This document shows positions 1 to 8,735 of a stretch of 64,000 nt of DNA, piece by piece. The position numbers and the translations under genes are program-made. The stretch's first letter is position 1. Every line of letters starts with the position of its first letter. The notes under the pieces were generated by a model, which saw nothing but the letters and a program-made list of their open reading frames with translations, ran no database searches and was not told the DNA's origin. Source of the stretch: Dechloromonas sp. CZR5 (GTDB lineage: Bacteria > Pseudomonadota > Gammaproteobacteria > Burkholderiales > Rhodocyclaceae); NCBI RefSeq assembly GCF_008711155.1, contig NZ_VUYQ01000001.1:868001-932000 (forward strand), read 5' to 3'.

Positions 1-274
1 CGATATCCTCTACGTCGGGGCCGCCGCAGTGGGCAATCTGCCGAAAATCCGCTCGATGCTGGGCGGCCAGCCGACCCTGACCGTTGCCGACAGGGCTCCG
101 CTGCAGTCGGTGGCGGTGGCGCTGGCGCTGGAAAACCAGCACCTGATGTTCGATGTCAATCTCGAGCATTGCGAGCGCGCCAGTCTCAAACCCAAGCTGA
201 TCGTTCTGGGGTTGGCGCGCTTGGTACGCAAGGCTGCTGAAGGCGAACCCAAGGGGAGTGCCGTTCCGCGCTAG
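1..274 (+). CDS. YfiR-like (DUF4154) protein, C-terminal part only
   Basis: The gene enters from the left edge; its open frame runs from base 2 to the TAG at 272-274 and no start is visible. The visible ~90 residues have the ending seen in YfiR/HmsC-type periplasmic proteins: a predicted strand ending LTVAD, then an alternating V/A/L strand followed by FDVNLEHCERASLKPK and a final LA.LV helix. In that family the protein is periplasmic and restrains a partner diguanylate cyclase. The partner would lie outside the window, so that role is inference. A strong hairpin follows 34 bp downstream. An unrelated small periplasmic protein remains possible because only the C-terminus is seen. Confidence 0.6.
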   Translation, partial: DILYVGAAAVGNLPKIRSMLGGQPTLTVADRAPLQSVAVALALENQHLMFDVNLEHCERASLKPKLIVLGLARLVRKAAEGEPKGSAVPR

Positions 275-302
275 GCGAAGGGTGCAGCAAATGATCGGAT
301 CC

Positions 303-334
303 AAAAAAAACGCTTCCCTCGGGAAGCGTTTTTT
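303..334. terminator. bidirectional rho-independent terminator
   Basis: A perfect 10-bp stem (309-318 pairing with 321-330, arms AACGCTTCCC/GGGAAGCGTT) has a 2-nt loop. It is flanked by eight A on the left and a T run on the right, so it reads as an intrinsic terminator from both sides. It sits between the YfiR-like gene (+) and the end of cysN (-), which converge here. Confidence 0.9.
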
Positions 335-357
335 CGTTGCAGCCATCCGGCAGTCGA

Positions 358-1629
358 TCAGCGGATCATCCCGGCGCCGACGGTATTGTTGTTGCTCTCG
401 TCGATGACGATGAAGGCACCGGTCGCCCGGTTATCCTCGTAGGCATCGACAAACAGCGGCTGGGCCAGCTTGAAGCGGACCTGGGCGATGTCGTTCATGG
501 ACAGCTTCTCGGCCGGCACCTTTTCCAGGGTGTTCACGTCCAGGCGGTGGTCGATGGCGGTGAGCTTGGCCTTGGAGTCGCGGGTGGTATGGCGGATCAG
601 GTAGGTGCGGGCGCGGTCGAGCGGGGTTTCGGCCAGCCAGCAGACGGTGGCGGCGATTTCCTTGACGGCCGGCGGCACTTCGCTGGATTTGACGATCATG
701 TCGCCGCGCGAGGTGTCGATTTCATCAGCCAGCAGCAGGGTGACCGATTGCTCGGTGCCGGCTTCGCCAATGTCGACACCGCCGATCTGCACGGCCTTGA
801 CGGTCGATTCCAGGCCGTTGGGCAGCACGGTGACCTTGTCGCCGACCTTGATCGAGCCGGATTCGACGCGGCCCATGAAGCCGCGGTAGTCGTGCAGTTC
901 CGGGTTGGCGGAGTCTTGCGGGCGGCAGACGTACTGGACCGGGAAACGGAATTTCTCGGTGTGCTCGGTGTGCGCGGCCGGAGCGGCTTCGAGAATCTCG
1001 AGCAGGGTCGGGCCTTCGTACCAGTTCAGCGAGTCGCCGCGGTCGACGATCATGTCGCCGTTGAGCGCCGACATGGGCAGGAAGCGGATGTCGTCGATGC
1101 CGACCTTGGCGGCGAATTCGAGGTAGTCGGCCTTGATCTTCTCGTAGGTGTCCTGCGAGTAATCGACCAGGTCCATCTTGTTGATGGCGACGACCAGGTG
1201 CGGAATGCCGACCAGCGACGCCAGCTTGGAGTGGCGGCGGGTCTGGGTCAGCACGCCCTTGCGCGCATCGATCAGGATGATGGCCAGGTTGGCGGTCGAG
1301 GCGGCGGTGACCATGTTGCGGGTGTACTGTTCGTGGCCCGGGGCGTCGGCGATGATGTACTTGCGCGTGCCGGTCGAGAAGTAGCGATAGGCGACGTCGA
1401 TGGTGATGCCCTGTTCGCGCTCGGCCTGCAGGCCGTCGGTGAGCAGGGACAGGTCGACCGCGCCCATGCCGCGCTTCTGCGAGGTCTTCTCGATGGCGTT
1501 CAGCGTGTCGGCGAGAATGGTCTTGGTGTCGAACAGCAGGCGGCCGATCAGGGTGCTCTTGCCGTCGTCGACGCTGCCGCAGGTCAGGAAGCGCAGCAGG
1601 CCGTGATCTTCAATTGGGTGGGCGCTCAT
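358..1629 (-). CDS. cysN: sulfate adenylyltransferase subunit 1, GTPase (CysN)
   Basis: The 423-residue protein is the regulatory GTPase of ATP sulfurylase. It couples GTP hydrolysis to formation of adenylyl sulfate (APS) by CysD in the cytoplasm. The translation-factor G motifs are clear: P-loop GSVDDGKST near residue 18, DAPGHEQY for G3 and NKMD for G4, followed by EF-Tu-like beta-barrel domains. The length fits a stand-alone CysN; no APS kinase (CysC) domain is fused at the C-terminus. The start ATG overlaps the cysD stop by one base (TGATG), so translation is coupled. No cysC is seen in the window. This agrees with the APS-type reductase encoded at 18183, which does not need PAPS. Confidence 0.96.
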   Translation of the reverse strand: MSAHPIEDHGLLRFLTCGSVDDGKSTLIGRLLFDTKTILADTLNAIEKTSQKRGMGAVDLSLLTDGLQAEREQGITIDVAYRYFSTGTRKYIIADAPGHEQYTRNMVTAASTANLAIILIDARKGVLTQTRRHSKLASLVGIPHLVVAINKMDLVDYSQDTYEKIKADYLEFAAKVGIDDIRFLPMSALNGDMIVDRGDSLNWYEGPTLLEILEAAPAAHTEHTEKFRFPVQYVCRPQDSANPELHDYRGFMGRVESGSIKVGDKVTVLPNGLESTVKAVQIGGVDIGEAGTEQSVTLLLADEIDTSRGDMIVKSSEVPPAVKEIAATVCWLAETPLDRARTYLIRHTTRDSKAKLTAIDHRLDVNTLEKVPAEKLSMNDIAQVRFKLAQPLFVDAYEDNRATGAFIVIDESNNNTVGAGMIR

Positions 1630-2558
1630 CAGAAGTAACCCTCTTTCTTGCGTTGTTCCATGGAGGCTTCGCTGGTCTGATCGTCCAGACGCGTGGCGCC
1701 GCGCTCGGTGATGGTGGTGGTGGCGGTTTCGACGACGATCTTGGCGACATCGTCGGCATCGGATTCGACCGGCGCCGTGCAGGAGATGTCGCCGACCGTG
1801 CGGAAGCGCACCAGCTTGTCGATGATTTCTTCACCGGCCTTCGGCAGGTTGGTCAGCTCGCCGGAAACCAGCGGCACGTTGACCGGCACGATGGCGCCCT
1901 GGCGGATGACGACCGGGCGGGTATGGGCGAAGTAGATCGACGGCAGTTCGAGGCCTTCGCGCTCGATGTATTGCCAGACATCCATTTCCGTCCAGTTCGA
2001 GATCGGGAAGGCGCGGATGTTCTCGCCCTTGTGGCTGCGGGCGTTGTAGAGGTTCCACAGCTCCGGGCGCTGGTTCTTCGGGTCCCATTGGCCGAACTCG
2101 TCGCGGAAGCTCATGATGCGTTCCTTGGCGCGGGCCTTTTCCTCGTCGCGGCGGGCGCCGCCGATGCAGCAGTCGAAGCCGAATTCCTCGATGGCTTCGA
2201 GCAGCGTCACCGACTGGTGCTTGTTGCGCGATTCGCCTTCGTGCTTGAGGACGACCGTGCCGCGGGCCATCGAATCCTCGACGGAGCGTACGATCAGGCG
2301 TTCGCCCAGTTCGGCGGCGCGCTTGTCGCGGAACTCGACGACTTCCTTGTAGTTGTGGCCGGTGTCGATGTGCATCAGCGGGAAGGGGAACTTGCCGGGG
2401 CGGAAGGCCTTTTCGGCGATGCGCAGCATGCAGATCGAGTCTTTGCCGCCGGAGAAGAGCAGCACCGGGTTGGCACACTGGCCGGCCACTTCGCGCATGA
2501 TGTGGATGGCTTCGGCTTCGAGCCAGTCCAGATGGGAGAGGGTGGAACGTTGGGTCAT
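1629..2558 (-). CDS. cysD: sulfate adenylyltransferase subunit 2 (CysD)
   Basis: The 309-residue catalytic subunit of ATP sulfurylase joins sulfate and ATP to give APS and pyrophosphate, with CysN as partner. The PP-loop SGGKDS lies near residue 36 (LLFSGGKDSICML), and the family C-terminus GATRLDDQ...MEQRKKEGYF is intact. It is first of a two-gene operon read leftward, with its stop overlapping the cysN start by one base. About 200 bp of AT-rich DNA upstream, shared with the divergent sodC, probably holds the control region. The remaining assimilatory sulfur genes lie 16 kb away at 18183-22971. Confidence 0.96.
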   Translation of the reverse strand: MTQRSTLSHLDWLEAEAIHIMREVAGQCANPVLLFSGGKDSICMLRIAEKAFRPGKFPFPLMHIDTGHNYKEVVEFRDKRAAELGERLIVRSVEDSMARGTVVLKHEGESRNKHQSVTLLEAIEEFGFDCCIGGARRDEEKARAKERIMSFRDEFGQWDPKNQRPELWNLYNARSHKGENIRAFPISNWTEMDVWQYIEREGLELPSIYFAHTRPVVIRQGAIVPVNVPLVSGELTNLPKAGEEIIDKLVRFRTVGDISCTAPVESDADDVAKIVVETATTTITERGATRLDDQTSEASMEQRKKEGYF

Positions 2559-2758
2559 TGCTGGGTAATCCGCTGGGATTGTCGAATGGTCGCCATTGTA
2601 ACAACACCTTAATGCTCAATTAAGAACAAGTGGGCATCTTGTTATTTCGAATTGTTATAAATAATTGATCTTCGACTTTGAACGTTCAGCAAACTATCGG
2701 GTCCGTTCTGTTACCCGACCAGGGGTGATGTTTCATCAATTACAAAGAGGAGATAAAG
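2559..2758. promoter_or_regulatory. divergent cysD/sodC intergenic control region
   Basis: This 200-bp stretch is much more AT-rich than its surroundings. It contains the inverted repeat CTTAAT-N5-ATTAAG at 2608-2624, about 50 bp before the cysD start, and an A/T tract with TATAAATAAT just after it. CysB-controlled promoters are typically AT-rich with weak dyads, and a cysB gene is present at 22030, so a CysB site here is a reasonable inference. The sodC ribosome binding site AGAGGAG ends the region. Confidence 0.5.
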
Positions 2759-3277
2759 ATGACCATGCGTGCCGGTTTTTTCATGAGCGCCATTGCGGCA
2801 AGCCTGTTGAGCGCCTGTGCCACGACGCCGGCGGGGCCGATGGCCAGCGCCGATCTGCAGGCACGTTCGGGAAGTGCGGTGAGCGGCAAGGTGACGTTGA
2901 CCGAATTGAACGGCCGTTTGCGGGTCGAGGCGCAGGTTGCCGGCCTGACGCCGGGAGAGCATGGTTTTCACGTTCATGAGGCAGGGGACTGCAGTGCACC
3001 GGATGCCAGTTCCGCAAAAGGGCATTTCAATCCTGCCGGAAAGGCTCATGGGCATCACGCCGGGAGCGAACGGCACGGTGGCGACATGCCCAATCTGGTG
3101 GCCAACGCGGCCGGAGAGGCCCGTTTTTCCGGGGAAATCGAGGGGCTCAGCCTGAGCGGAGCGAGCGGCGTCATCGGGCGCAGCATTGTCGTCCATGCCG
3201 ATCCTGACGACTACAAGTCACAACCCGCGGGCAACTCCGGCAAGCGGGTTGCCTGCGGCGTGATTATCGCCCGCTAG
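2759..3277 (+). CDS. sodC: Cu/Zn superoxide dismutase lipoprotein (SodC)
   Basis: The 172-residue enzyme would turn superoxide into hydrogen peroxide and oxygen in the cell envelope. A lipobox LSAC ends at Cys20, so it should be a lipoprotein, not a soluble periplasmic form. The metal site is complete: GFHVHEAGDC (His71, His73, and Cys78 for the disulfide), GHFNP (bridging His89), further His around 98-106 with Asp109 in HGGDMPN, and VVHADPDDY (His146). Cys166 can close the disulfide. A good Shine-Dalgarno (AGAGGAG) sits 6 bases before the ATG. It diverges from cysDN, and nothing else in the window needs to act with it. Confidence 0.93.
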   Translation: MTMRAGFFMSAIAASLLSACATTPAGPMASADLQARSGSAVSGKVTLTELNGRLRVEAQVAGLTPGEHGFHVHEAGDCSAPDASSAKGHFNPAGKAHGHHAGSERHGGDMPNLVANAAGEARFSGEIEGLSLSGASGVIGRSIVVHADPDDYKSQPAGNSGKRVACGVIIAR

Positions 3278-3395
3278 GAGCGCCCTTGCCTTGAGGGGGG
3301 CGGCGAATGCCGCTTCCCTTGGTAAAAAGCGCGTGGTGATGTCTGCGGTTTTTGCTAAATCTATTACTTAATGCATACAATCCATCTATTGGATA

Positions 3396-6290
3396 GTGCA
3401 TCAGGTTATTGGAGAGAGTGTGAGCCGCCGCATACTATTTTTCGTCACGGGCGTTCTGGCCTGTGGGTTGGCGCTGGCGGCCTACTTTGCCGAACGGATC
3501 AACCAGGTTCAGCACGAAACCGCGATTCGGGCCTTTGTTCATAACGAACTCGGGCGGGTCCGCGATTCGCTCGAGGGGCACCTGAATGCGGATATCCAGC
3601 TGGTTCGCGGCCTGACCAGCCTGGTGGCGCTGACGCCGAACATCGACCAGGAGCGTCTGAATGTAGCTGCCAAGCCCTTGTTCGATGGGCGTTCGCAACT
3701 CCGTAGCCTGGCTCTGGCCCCGGGCATGGTTGTACGCATGGTTTATCCGGTGTCCGGCAACGAGAAGGCGCTGGGGCTGGAATATCGCGATATTCCGGAA
3801 CAGTTTCCGTCCGTGGAGCGCGCACGTCAGAGTCGCCAGATTGTCCTGGCCGGGCCGTTCAAACTGGTTCAAGGGGGCGATGGGTTGGCGGCGCGTTTGC
3901 CGGTATACCTGCTGGATTCCGGCGGACGGGAGTATTTCTGGGGCTTGGTCAGCGCCGTGATTGATGTCGAGCGCTTGTTCTCCGTCAGCGGTTTGCGCGA
4001 CGACAAGCTGCCGGTCGAAATCGCGATTCGCGGCAAGGATGGCGACGGAGCAAGGGGCGCTACGTTTTTTGGCAGCCCCGATGTGTTTGCCATGAATCCG
4101 GTGCTGGCCGATATCTATCTGCCAACGGGTTCCTGGCAGTTGGCGGCCATTCCCCGCGGTGGCTGGCAGAGTACGCCGGACAACGTCTGGCTGTTGCGCG
4201 GCGGGTTGCTGATGATTTCCATTCTGGTGCTGGGTTCTTTCCTCGCCTTGATTCGAGGATGGGGGCTGCTTGCGCAGGCGGGGGAACGTGTCGAGGCATC
4301 GCGTCAACAATTGTCGGCGACGCTGGAAAACACGCCCAATGTGGCTGTCCAGTGGTATGACCGCGCCGGCAAGGTCATTTACTGGAACAAGGCCTCGGAA
4401 AGCCTGTACGGTTGGTCGGCGGAAGAGGCTCTGGGCAAGACCCTCGATCAGCTGATTCTCGGCCCATCCGAGGCCGCCGAGGCTCAGCACGCCTCGGAGC
4501 AGGTCAGGGCGAGCGGCGTGCCGGTGGGGCCGCTGGAGTTCATGGCGCGTAATCGCGACGGGGAAACCATCTGGGTCGAGGCGACCAAGTTTGCCATTCC
4601 TGGCGACAACAAGGCGGAACCCATCGTCGTCTGCATGGATGTCGATATTACCGAGCGCAAGCGAACGGCTAGGCAACTTGCCGATTTCAATCGGGATTTC
4701 GAGGCGTTTCTGAACGAGACGGGCGACTTCATCTATTTCAAGGACACCGATGGCTGCATCCGCTTCTGCAGCCAGTCTGTGGCCGTATTGGCAAACTGCG
4801 CGAGCTGGCGCGAGATGGTTGGCAAATGCGATGCGGATTTCTTCGGCCCGGAGATTACCGCCCGCTACGCGGCATCCGACCGCGTCGTTCTCCGCGAGGG
4901 GAAGCCCATTCTGGGCGTCATCGAGTCCTACCGCGATGCCCGTGGCGATGAACGGCACTTCCAGACCAGCAAGTGGCCGCTGTTTGATGACAGCCAGCAG
5001 GTGGTGGGCGTGTTCGGCATCAGCCACGATATTTCCGATCGCATGCAATACGAGGCGGAACTGCATCAGCATCGTCAGGACCTCGAAAAGCAGGTGGCCA
5101 GGCGCACCGCCGAACTGGCACAAGCCAAGTCGGCAGCGGAGTCTGCCAGCATCGCCAAGAGCGCTTTTCTGGCCAACATGTCGCATGAAATACGGACGCC
5201 GCTCAATGCCATCACCGGCATGGCCCACCTGATCCGTCGCGAAGGGCTCATGCCCAATCAGGAGGCCAGGCTGGGCAGGCTCGAGCTGGCTTCGGAGCAT
5301 TTGCTGGAGATCATCAACGCCATCCTCGATCTATCGAAGATCGAGGCCGGAAAATTCGTGCTCGACGAATCGCCTTTGCAGCCCGAGCGGTTGCTCTCGA
5401 ATATCGTCGCCATCCTCGGCGATCGCGCGCATGCCAAGCAACTTCAGCTGGTTGTCGACTGCGGCGAAGCGTTTCCGCTGCTGATGGGGGATGCCACCCG
5501 CTTGCAACAGGCCTTGCTCAACTACGCAACCAACGCCATCAAGTTTACGGAAACCGGAACGGTGACGCTGCGGCTGAGGCGGCTTGATGAAAACGAGCAG
5601 GGTGTCCTGCTTCGTTTCGAAATCCAGGATACCGGCATCGGCATCCAGCCCGAGCAACTGCCTCGTCTGTTTGCCGCCTTTGAGCAGGCGGACAATTCGA
5701 TTACCCGTCGTTACGGTGGTACCGGCCTTGGCCTGGCGATCACCCGGAAGCTGGCACAGGCCATGGGGGGCGAGGCCGGGGCGGACAGTGTGCCGGGCGA
5801 GGGAAGCACTTTCTGGCTGACGGCGCGCTTGCAGCGTTCGGTCGGAACGGACGATGCCAGAACGGAAATCGGTCAGGAAGAAGCGGCGGATATCGTCTTG
5901 AGCAAGAATTTCGCCGGTAGCCGCATCCTGCTGGTGGAAGACGAGCCGATCAATCAGGAAATCACGCTCGCCATGCTCGCTGCCATCGGCCTGGTTGCCG
6001 ACATTGCCGAGGATGGCCTCGTCGCGCTGGACAAGGTCAAAGCGAACGACTATGACCTGATCCTGATGGATATGCAGATGCCGAGGCTGGATGGACTGGC
6101 CGCCACGCTTCGTCTGCGGGCCATGCCCCGGGCTGCGTCCGTCCCGATTCTGGCCATGACGGCCAACGCCTTTGCCGACGACAAGGAGCGCTGTCTGAAC
6201 GCCGGGATGAACGATTTCATCGCCAAGCCGGTACGCCACGAAACCTTCTATGCCACGCTGCTCCGCTGGCTGGCCAAACCCGTGGCTTGA
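3396..6290 (+). CDS. membrane hybrid sensor histidine kinase, CHASE-PAS-PAS-HisKA-HATPase-REC
   Basis: The frame opens with GTG at 3396. A second in-frame GTG at 3420, preceded by GGAG with 5-nt spacing, is the likelier start and puts the first membrane helix right at the N-terminus. Order: TM1, a CHASE-like extracytoplasmic domain (about 40-270), TM2 (GLLMISILVLGSFLALI), two PAS domains (about 300-420 and 430-550), a coiled coil, HisKA with phospho-acceptor His in [13 protein letters not shown] (His589 counted from 3420), HATPase ([13 protein letters not shown]), and a receiver with phospho-acceptor Asp884 in LMDMQMP. It is a clear paralogue of the kinase at 8891. The receiver presumably passes phosphate to an HPt protein; an orphan one is encoded at 29759. 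The ligand is unknown. Confidence 0.92.
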   Translation: MHQVIGESVSRRILFFVTGVLACGLALAAYFAERINQVQHETAIRAFVHNELGRVRDSLEGHLNADIQLVRGLTSLVALTPNIDQERLNVAAKPLFDGRSQLRSLALAPGMVVRMVYPVSGNEKALGLEYRDIPEQFPSVERARQSRQIVLAGPFKLVQGGDGLAARLPVYLLDSGGREYFWGLVSAVIDVERLFSVSGLRDDKLPVEIAIRGKDGDGARGATFFGSPDVFAMNPVLADIYLPTGSWQLAAIPRGGWQSTPDNVWLLRGGLLMISILVLGSFLALIRGWGLLAQAGERVEASRQQLSATLENTPNVAVQWYDRAGKVIYWNKASESLYGWSAEEALGKTLDQLILGPSEAAEAQHASEQVRASGVPVGPLEFMARNRDGETIWVEATKFAIPGDNKAEPIVVCMDVDITERKRTARQLADFNRDFEAFLNETGDFIYFKDTDGCIRFCSQSVAVLANCASWREMVGKCDADFFGPEITARYAASDRVVLREGKPILGVIESYRDARGDERHFQTSKWPLFDDSQQVVGVFGISHDISDRMQYEAELHQHRQDLEKQVARRTAELAQAKSAAESASIAKSAFLANMSHEIRTPLNAITGMAHLIRREGLMPNQEARLGRLELASEHLLEIINAILDLSKIEAGKFVLDESPLQPERLLSNIVAILGDRAHAKQLQLVVDCGEAFPLLMGDATRLQQALLNYATNAIKFTETGTVTLRLRRLDENEQGVLLRFEIQDTGIGIQPEQLPRLFAAFEQADNSITRRYGGTGLGLAITRKLAQAMGGEAGADSVPGEGSTFWLTARLQRSVGTDDARTEIGQEEAADIVLSKNFAGSRILLVEDEPINQEITLAMLAAIGLVADIAEDGLVALDKVKANDYDLILMDMQMPRLDGLAATLRLRAMPRAASVPILAMTANAFADDKERCLNAGMNDFIAKPVRHETFYATLLRWLAKPVA

Positions 6291-6295
6291 GCGCG

Positions 6296-6327
6296 CCGCT
6301 CCTTTCTGCCGCAGCGAAAAGGAGCGG
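6296..6327. terminator. hairpin between converging genes
   Basis: A 10-bp stem CCGCTCCTTT/AAAGGAGCGG (6296-6305 with 6318-6327, 12-nt loop) lies between the stop of the hybrid kinase and the stop of the leftward acetate kinase fusion. There is no long T run, so termination efficiency is uncertain. Confidence 0.5.
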
Positions 6328-6338
6328 GCCGAGGGGCC

Positions 6339-8660
6339 TCAGGCGCGGCTCTGGATTTCCTCGATGTAGCCCAGCGTGCCGGTCTTCAGGTTGCCGGCAT
6401 TGCCTTCGTCGGTATCGATGTGCATGGCCAGCCGGAAGGCCGGATTCACGCGGACGACGACGTCGCCGAAGATCAGCTCGCGCTCGCCTTCGACGCGGAC
6501 GCGGACGACGTAGTTGTCACGCACACGGAAGCGCATGGCGTCTTCCGGCGACATGTGGATATGGCGCTGGGCACAGACCACGCCGCGCTCGATCTGGGTG
6601 CTGCCATACGGTCCTTCCAGCGTCAGGCCGGGGGTGCCGGCCAGGTCGCCGGACTGGCGGATCGGCGGTTGCACGCCGAGCTTGAACTGCTCGGTCATGG
6701 CGATCTCGACCTGGGTCTCCTTGCGGGTCGGGCCGAGGACGCGGACATTGGCGATACGCCCCTTGGGACCGACCAGATGCACCTTCTCCTCACAGGCATA
6801 CTGGCCCGGTTGGGACAGTTCGTGCATCGGCGTCAGCTGGTGGCCGGGGCCGAACAGCGCCTCGACGTCGGCCTGCGCCAGATGCACGTGGTGAGCCGAG
6901 ATCTCGACCGGAATGGCCGGCGGTTCGTCAGCCTTGGCTTCGAGCAGCAGCTGGTTGCGTTCGATGGCGCGCAGGGCTTCCCAGGCAACCAGACGCTCGT
7001 CGTCGTTGGTGATGACCAGGATGGTGACCGGGGAATCCGCGGTCGAGATCACGACGTGCGAATCGATCGACGTCAGGTTGCGGTTCTTTTCCTCGTCCAG
7101 CTTGATACCCATGTAGCCGAGGCCCTGACAGGCCAGGCTGCGCACGGTGGCGCTCGTTTCGCCGATGTCGCCGGTGAACACCAGGACGTCGATGCCGCCC
7201 ATCGCCGCCACGTAGGCACCGATGTTCTTGCGCACCTGGTAGCAGAATGCCTTGTGGGCGAGCAGGGCGCGGTGGTGGCCTTCGGCGGCCTGCGCCTCGA
7301 TTTCGTGGATGTCGTTGGAGATTCCGGAAATGCCCTTCAGGCCGCTTTCGGTGTTGATCAACGCCGAAAGCTGTTCCGGCGTCATCTTGTGCTGTTCCAT
7401 CAGGTGGATCATCACCGCCGGATCGATGCTGCCGGCGCGGCTGGGCATGATCAGGCCGTCGGACGGGGTCATGCCCATGGTCGTGTCGATCGAGCGTCCG
7501 TGATCGATGGCGCACAGCGAGGCGCCGATACCGAGGTGGCAGGAGACGATTTCCAGCTCGCCGAGCGGGCGCTTGAGCACTTCGGCGGCCTTCATCGACA
7601 CGTAGCGGTGCGAAGTGCCGTGGAAGCCGTAGCGACGGATGCCGTGTTGCTTGTACAGGTCGTAGGGCAGGCCGTAGAGGTAGGCGTACGGCGCCAGCGT
7701 CTGATGGAAGGCTGTGTCGAAGACGGCAACCTGCGGCACGTTCGGGAATTGCTTGAGGGCGACCCGGATGCCGGCGACGTTGACCGGATTGTGGAGCGGG
7801 GCGAAGACAGCCAGTTCCTCGATGTCGGCGATCACGGCGGGGGTGATCACGGCCGAGCTGGAGAACTTGTTGCCGCCATGCACCACGCGATGGCCGATAG
7901 CCGTGACGTCTTCCGGGTGGAAGGTGAAGGCCTTGCCGAGCAGCGCCGTCGCCTCGGTCATCACCGAGAACAGGTCGGAGAGCTTGAACGGCGCATGGTC
8001 CAGCGTCTTTTTCTGGGTGCCGACGCTGACCGTGATGTGGGCGAACTGCTTGTCGGCATTGTCGATGATGCCGTGGATGTCGGCGCCGCTTTCGAGCGTG
8101 TCGTAGATGCCGAAATGAATCTGGCTGATGCCGACGTTGAGCGCGACGACCTTGCCCGGCGAGTTGGTGCGCATCGACAGCGCGTAGGGGTCATCCGACT
8201 TGCTGACGGCGCGGGCCTGGGCGGCGACGAGGTCGACCGACATGGCGCGCGTCCGGTCGGCGAGCAGGCGGGAAAGGTAACCGACCGCCTTGGGATTGGT
8301 CAGGATGTGGGTATTGAAGACCTCCTGCGGGATCATCAACACGAAGCAACGGTTGCCGGCGATGACGTCGGCGACGATGCGGTCGCCGGTGAGCAGGGAC
8401 ATGACGCCGAAGACGTCGCCGGCTTCGAGTTGGGAAATCACCGAGCGCGTGCCGGTGTTGTCGGTCATCGAAATCTCGGCGTGGCCCGAGATGACGACGC
8501 CGATGGCGTGGCCTTCGTCGCCGGTTTCGAGGATGGCCTCGTTGCCTTCATAAGTCGCCAGGCGCGACTTGATGACGATTTCCTCGACCTTGTCGGCCGG
8601 GAAGTTTTCGAACAGTTTCACCTGTTCGAGGAAAAAACGTTTCAGATCGATTTCGCTCAT
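6339..8660 (-). CDS. cNMP-binding / acetate kinase / PduL phosphotransacylase triple fusion
   Basis: One 773-residue protein joins three families. Residues ~15-135 are a CRP-type cyclic-nucleotide-binding barrel (VISGHAEISM, QLEAGDVFGVMSLL) without an HTH. Residues ~170-560 are an acetate/propionate kinase. Residues ~583-757 are PduL with its paired metal motifs HHVHL (590-594), QRHIHM (698-703) and His747. PduL swaps acyl-CoA and acyl phosphate, and AckA makes acetate and ATP, so the fusion could run acetyl-CoA to acetate or the reverse under nucleotide control. In the kinase part Asn175, Arg258, Asp315, His347 and Arg408 match catalytic residues. But the NxGSSSxK loop reads NVGISQIH, CHLGNG reads CHLGIG, and the adenosine loop GGIGEN reads GDIGET. 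Its phosphoryl donor, or its activity, is therefore open. It is flanked by two hybrid kinases. Confidence 0.93.
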   Translation of the reverse strand: MSEIDLKRFFLEQVKLFENFPADKVEEIVIKSRLATYEGNEAILETGDEGHAIGVVISGHAEISMTDNTGTRSVISQLEAGDVFGVMSLLTGDRIVADVIAGNRCFVLMIPQEVFNTHILTNPKAVGYLSRLLADRTRAMSVDLVAAQARAVSKSDDPYALSMRTNSPGKVVALNVGISQIHFGIYDTLESGADIHGIIDNADKQFAHITVSVGTQKKTLDHAPFKLSDLFSVMTEATALLGKAFTFHPEDVTAIGHRVVHGGNKFSSSAVITPAVIADIEELAVFAPLHNPVNVAGIRVALKQFPNVPQVAVFDTAFHQTLAPYAYLYGLPYDLYKQHGIRRYGFHGTSHRYVSMKAAEVLKRPLGELEIVSCHLGIGASLCAIDHGRSIDTTMGMTPSDGLIMPSRAGSIDPAVMIHLMEQHKMTPEQLSALINTESGLKGISGISNDIHEIEAQAAEGHHRALLAHKAFCYQVRKNIGAYVAAMGGIDVLVFTGDIGETSATVRSLACQGLGYMGIKLDEEKNRNLTSIDSHVVISTADSPVTILVITNDDERLVAWEALRAIERNQLLLEAKADEPPAIPVEISAHHVHLAQADVEALFGPGHQLTPMHELSQPGQYACEEKVHLVGPKGRIANVRVLGPTRKETQVEIAMTEQFKLGVQPPIRQSGDLAGTPGLTLEGPYGSTQIERGVVCAQRHIHMSPEDAMRFRVRDNYVVRVRVEGERELIFGDVVVRVNPAFRLAMHIDTDEGNAGNLKTGTLGYIEEIQSRA

Positions 8661-8712
8661 GCTGTTTCTCGCTTTGATGGCGTTATTTTATGGCTTCAAG
8701 ACTACCATTTTG

Positions 8713-8735
8713 TTGCGCTGCAGCAAAGTGTTTGC
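8713..8735. promoter_or_regulatory. overlapping dyads upstream of the acetate kinase fusion
   Basis: In the 230-bp divergent region between the AckA fusion and the second hybrid kinase lie GCTGCAGC (8717-8724), framed by TTGC and GCAA (8713-8726), and directly abutting it the perfect inverted repeat GCAAA-GTG-TTTGC (8723-8735). They sit 53-75 bp before the fusion's start codon, where an operator would be expected. The binding protein is unknown; acyl-CoA-responsive regulators are one guess from the TTTGC-type half-sites. I see nothing else recognisable in 8661-8890. Confidence 0.4.

Noticed and set aside
337..1638. A 433-codon plus-strand frame over cysN
   Set aside because: Antisense shadow of cysN with no recognisable domain; the minus-strand product is unmistakable.
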